Shown here in pieces: positions 5,444-9,162 of a stretch of DNA of 9,162 nucleotides. A program made the position numbers and the translations under genes. The notes under the pieces were generated by a model. That model had not been told where the DNA came from and made no database searches. It saw nothing but the letters and a program-made list of their open reading frames with translations. Position 1 is the first letter of the stretch; every line of letters begins with the position of its first letter. This stretch comes from Psychrobacter sp. (GTDB taxonomy: Bacteria; Pseudomonadota; Gammaproteobacteria; Pseudomonadales; Moraxellaceae): positions 1-9,162 of the forward strand of contig JAAXIL010000036.1 in assembly GCA_012270355.1 (NCBI GenBank), in the 5' to 3' direction.

Positions 5444-6165
5444 ATTGGGATTGGCAAATTGTCATTGATTCGATTCCTCAGCTTCTAAGCGGTGCGGTCA
5501 TGACGGTGCAATTGGTCGTTATCTCTGGCATTTTGGGTTTGATATTTGGCTTGGTTTTGGCACTTTTGCGATTGCATCCGAACAAACTGGTCAGTACCTT
5601 GCCGTTTTTATACATCTTCTTTTTTCGAGGCACACCGCTATTGGTGCAAATTTTCTTAATTTATTATGGCTTGTCGCAGTTCGATTTTATGAAAGAGTCG
5701 GTGCTTTGGGAGCCAATTTTTAAAGAAAAGTATTGGTGTGCCATTCTCGCCTTTACGCTCAATACGTCGGCATATATTGCCGAAATCATTCGAGGGGCAA
5801 TTCAGTCCATTCCCAAAGGAGAACTAGAAGCCGCTGATGCCATCGGCATGAGTAGCTGGCAAAAACTCACTCGCATTACCTTGCCCCGCGCGTTTGGCAT
5901 CATGTTGCCCGCCTACAGCAATGAAGTGATTTTTATGCTCAAAGGCAGTGCGTTAGCCATGACCATCACTTTGGTTGAAATCACTTATATGACCAAAGAC
6001 ATTGCGGCTAGAACCTTCCGAATTTTTGAGGTTTATTTTGCCGCTGGGATACTGTATTTACTCTTAACGTGGGTGATTCTGTTCTGCTTCAAGTTGTTAG
6101 AAAAACGCATGAACCGTCATCAAAACTATGTGCCACCTGATGTGGCAACCTCAACAATACGCTAA
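5440..6165 (+). CDS. hisM: HisM-like inner-membrane permease of the amino-acid importer
   Basis: This is the second membrane subunit, the partner of the HisQ-like protein. It has 241 residues and about five membrane segments, with RGTPLLVQIFLIYYG (63-77), LAFTLNTSAYIAEI (103-116) and the EAA loop E130-A131-A132, G136, L148-P149. PAYSNEVIFMLKGSALA (157-173) is close to the HisM/AotM branch. The start codon sits in the ATGA overlap with the upstream permease, and the GGAGG about 9 bases before it is a good ribosome binding site. A hydrophilic tail of about 20 residues ends the protein. Confidence 0.93.
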   Translation: MNWDWQIVIDSIPQLLSGAVMTVQLVVISGILGLIFGLVLALLRLHPNKLVSTLPFLYIFFFRGTPLLVQIFLIYYGLSQFDFMKESVLWEPIFKEKYWCAILAFTLNTSAYIAEIIRGAIQSIPKGELEAADAIGMSSWQKLTRITLPRAFGIMLPAYSNEVIFMLKGSALAMTITLVEITYMTKDIAARTFRIFEVYFAAGILYLLLTWVILFCFKLLEKRMNRHQNYVPPDVATSTIR

Positions 6166-6179
6166 AAAGAAGATAAACC

Positions 6180-6845
6180 ATGTCTCATTTATCCATTGGT
6201 AAAGTCGTTTGTGTGGGACGCAATTATGTCGCCCATTCTAAAGAGCTGGGCAACGACGTACCAGAGTCGCCGATGTTATTTCTTAAACCTGCCTCTAGCG
6301 TGACGTATTTGTCAGATGATAAAAACGTTTCTGCCAAATTTTTGGATGTGCCTAGAAACCAATCTTATGACGTACATTATGAAACTGAACTTTGCCTACA
6401 GCTTGGGCAAGACCTAGTCAATGCCGATGTGCAAACGGTACAGCAAGCGATGCAGAACGGCTTAATTGCAGGCGTGACGGTGGGGCTTGATTTGACCTTA
6501 CGCGATTTGCAAAGCGAGCTTAAAGCAAAGGGTCATCCTTGGGAGCGAGCGAAATGTTTTGCGGGGTCGTGCGTGCTTGCTGATTGGATGGATGCCACGC
6601 AAATCGACGACTTTGCTAGTGTGCGTTATCAACTGCTCATTAACGACACGCTCACTCAAGATGGTGACACAAAACTAATGATTTTTGATATTCCTCACCT
6701 GCTGAGTGATGCTAGTTTTGCGTTTGGCTTGCAGGCGGGCGATGTCATCATGACAGGTACGCCAAGCGGGGTGGGCAAATTGGAGGCAGGGGATACGTTG
6801 ACGCTGAGATTGGGGGATAAGGCGTGGGTAATTGAGGTGAAATAA
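6180..6845 (+). CDS. FAH-superfamily hydrolase, YcgM/FAHD1-like (acylpyruvase/oxaloacetate decarboxylase type)
   Basis: This is a cytoplasmic metal-dependent enzyme of the fumarylacetoacetate hydrolase fold. Relatives (E. coli YcgM, FAHD1) cleave acylpyruvates and can decarboxylate oxaloacetate. It has 221 residues, typical of the short single-domain form. Family phrases are KVVCVGRNYVAHSKELG (8-24), HYETELCLQLG with metal ligands E68 and E70, VGLDLTLRDLQ with D104, K125 in PWERAK, and the C-terminal GDVIMTGTPSGVGKLEAGD (187-205). It starts 14 bp after the HisM-like gene, preceded by an AGAAG ribosome binding site, so it is probably co-transcribed with the permeases. That suggests, without proving, a role in handling keto acids made from the imported amino acid, or only convenience of position. 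Confidence 0.9.
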   Translation: MSHLSIGKVVCVGRNYVAHSKELGNDVPESPMLFLKPASSVTYLSDDKNVSAKFLDVPRNQSYDVHYETELCLQLGQDLVNADVQTVQQAMQNGLIAGVTVGLDLTLRDLQSELKAKGHPWERAKCFAGSCVLADWMDATQIDDFASVRYQLLINDTLTQDGDTKLMIFDIPHLLSDASFAFGLQAGDVIMTGTPSGVGKLEAGDTLTLRLGDKAWVIEVK

Positions 6846-6852
6846 TTAGGAT

Positions 6853-6915
6853 AAATTATTTAACATGCTTAATCGGTTGACCCAATGCCCGACTGCGATA
6901 GGCAATAAATAATTT
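6853..6915. repeat. 10-bp AT-only inverted repeat between convergent genes
   Basis: AAATTATTTA (6853-6862) and TAAATAATTT (6906-6915) are perfectly complementary, 43 nt apart; TGCC/GGCA can pair inside. It lies between the convergent hydrolase gene and ligA. With a weak stem and a long loop it is not a standard terminator, and no better one is visible in this gap. Confidence 0.3.
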
Positions 6916-7020
6916 ACTCACGTCTTGATTGGAGTAGTGTAAGCTATCGGTTTCAAGGTAAATTGAGTCGTTATTTTTATGCCCATCTTGCTTAGCGATG
7001 ATGACGACATACCCAAAAGT
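6856..7020 (-). pseudogene. 54-codon open frame directly after the ligA stop, probable gene remnant
   Basis: Immediately after the ligA TAA (7023-7021) the same frame stays open for 54 codons to a TAA at 6858-6856. The translation looks protein-like, for example IYLETDSLHYSNQDVSKLF and AYRSRALGQPIKHVK at the end, with varied composition and no low complexity. There is no ATG in frame; the only GTG would give about 20 residues. It may be the 3' end of a gene that lost its start, or an extension of LigA cut off by a stop codon. I do not recognise a family. LigA itself already has a complete BRCT end, so the extension is not needed for ligase function. Confidence 0.4.
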
Positions 7021-9125
<2,105 letters not shown>

Positions 9126-9162
9126 TCCCTTATCCTAAATCCCTACAAATCCCCGCCAAGAA

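Overview
The window looks like chromosomal DNA of a gammaproteobacterium, most plausibly a member of the Moraxellaceae (Moraxella, Faucicola or Psychrobacter type). This rests on a CpxR-like regulator, a HisJ/LAO-type amino-acid importer, a YcgM-type hydrolase and a standard NAD-dependent DNA ligase, all with moderate GC. The genus assignment is inference; no rRNA or other taxonomic marker is present.

Left part (1-2300) is an envelope-stress module. A CpxR-type response regulator (630-1394, minus) is transcribed away from a periplasmic Spy/CpxP-like LTxxQ protein (1631-2197, plus). The shared upstream region holds a tandem 10-bp direct repeat, a plausible response-regulator site, and an inverted repeat near the expected mRNA 5' end. 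The start of what looks like the partner sensor kinase lies at 1-109 (minus) and runs off the window. Regulator and kinase are separated by about 520 bp without a convincing gene. That gap contains a cluster of strong inverted repeats that looks like an interspersed or structured-RNA element.

Middle part (2300-6850) is a complete polar amino-acid ABC importer of the histidine/lysine/arginine/ornithine type: ATPase (2421-3251), lipoprotein binding protein (3540-4571) and two overlapping permeases (4694-5443, 5440-6165). An FAH-superfamily acylpyruvase/oxaloacetate decarboxylase-like enzyme (6180-6845) follows 14 bp later. The binding-protein gene has its own candidate promoter and is followed by a strong intrinsic terminator, which would let it be made in excess over the membrane parts. 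The binding protein carries an unusual, very acidic 69-residue C-terminal tail.

Right part (6850-9162) is ligA on the minus strand, convergent with the importer operon. Directly after the ligA stop codon the same frame stays open for 54 more codons with a protein-like composition and no start codon of its own: either a gene remnant or a stop-codon-interrupted extension.

Most of the window is ordinary core-genome content. I did not find a convincing new multi-gene system. The best leads are the structured cpxR-cpxA spacer, the post-ligA open frame, the acidic tail of the binding protein, and the architecture of the cpxR/cpxP-like intergenic region.
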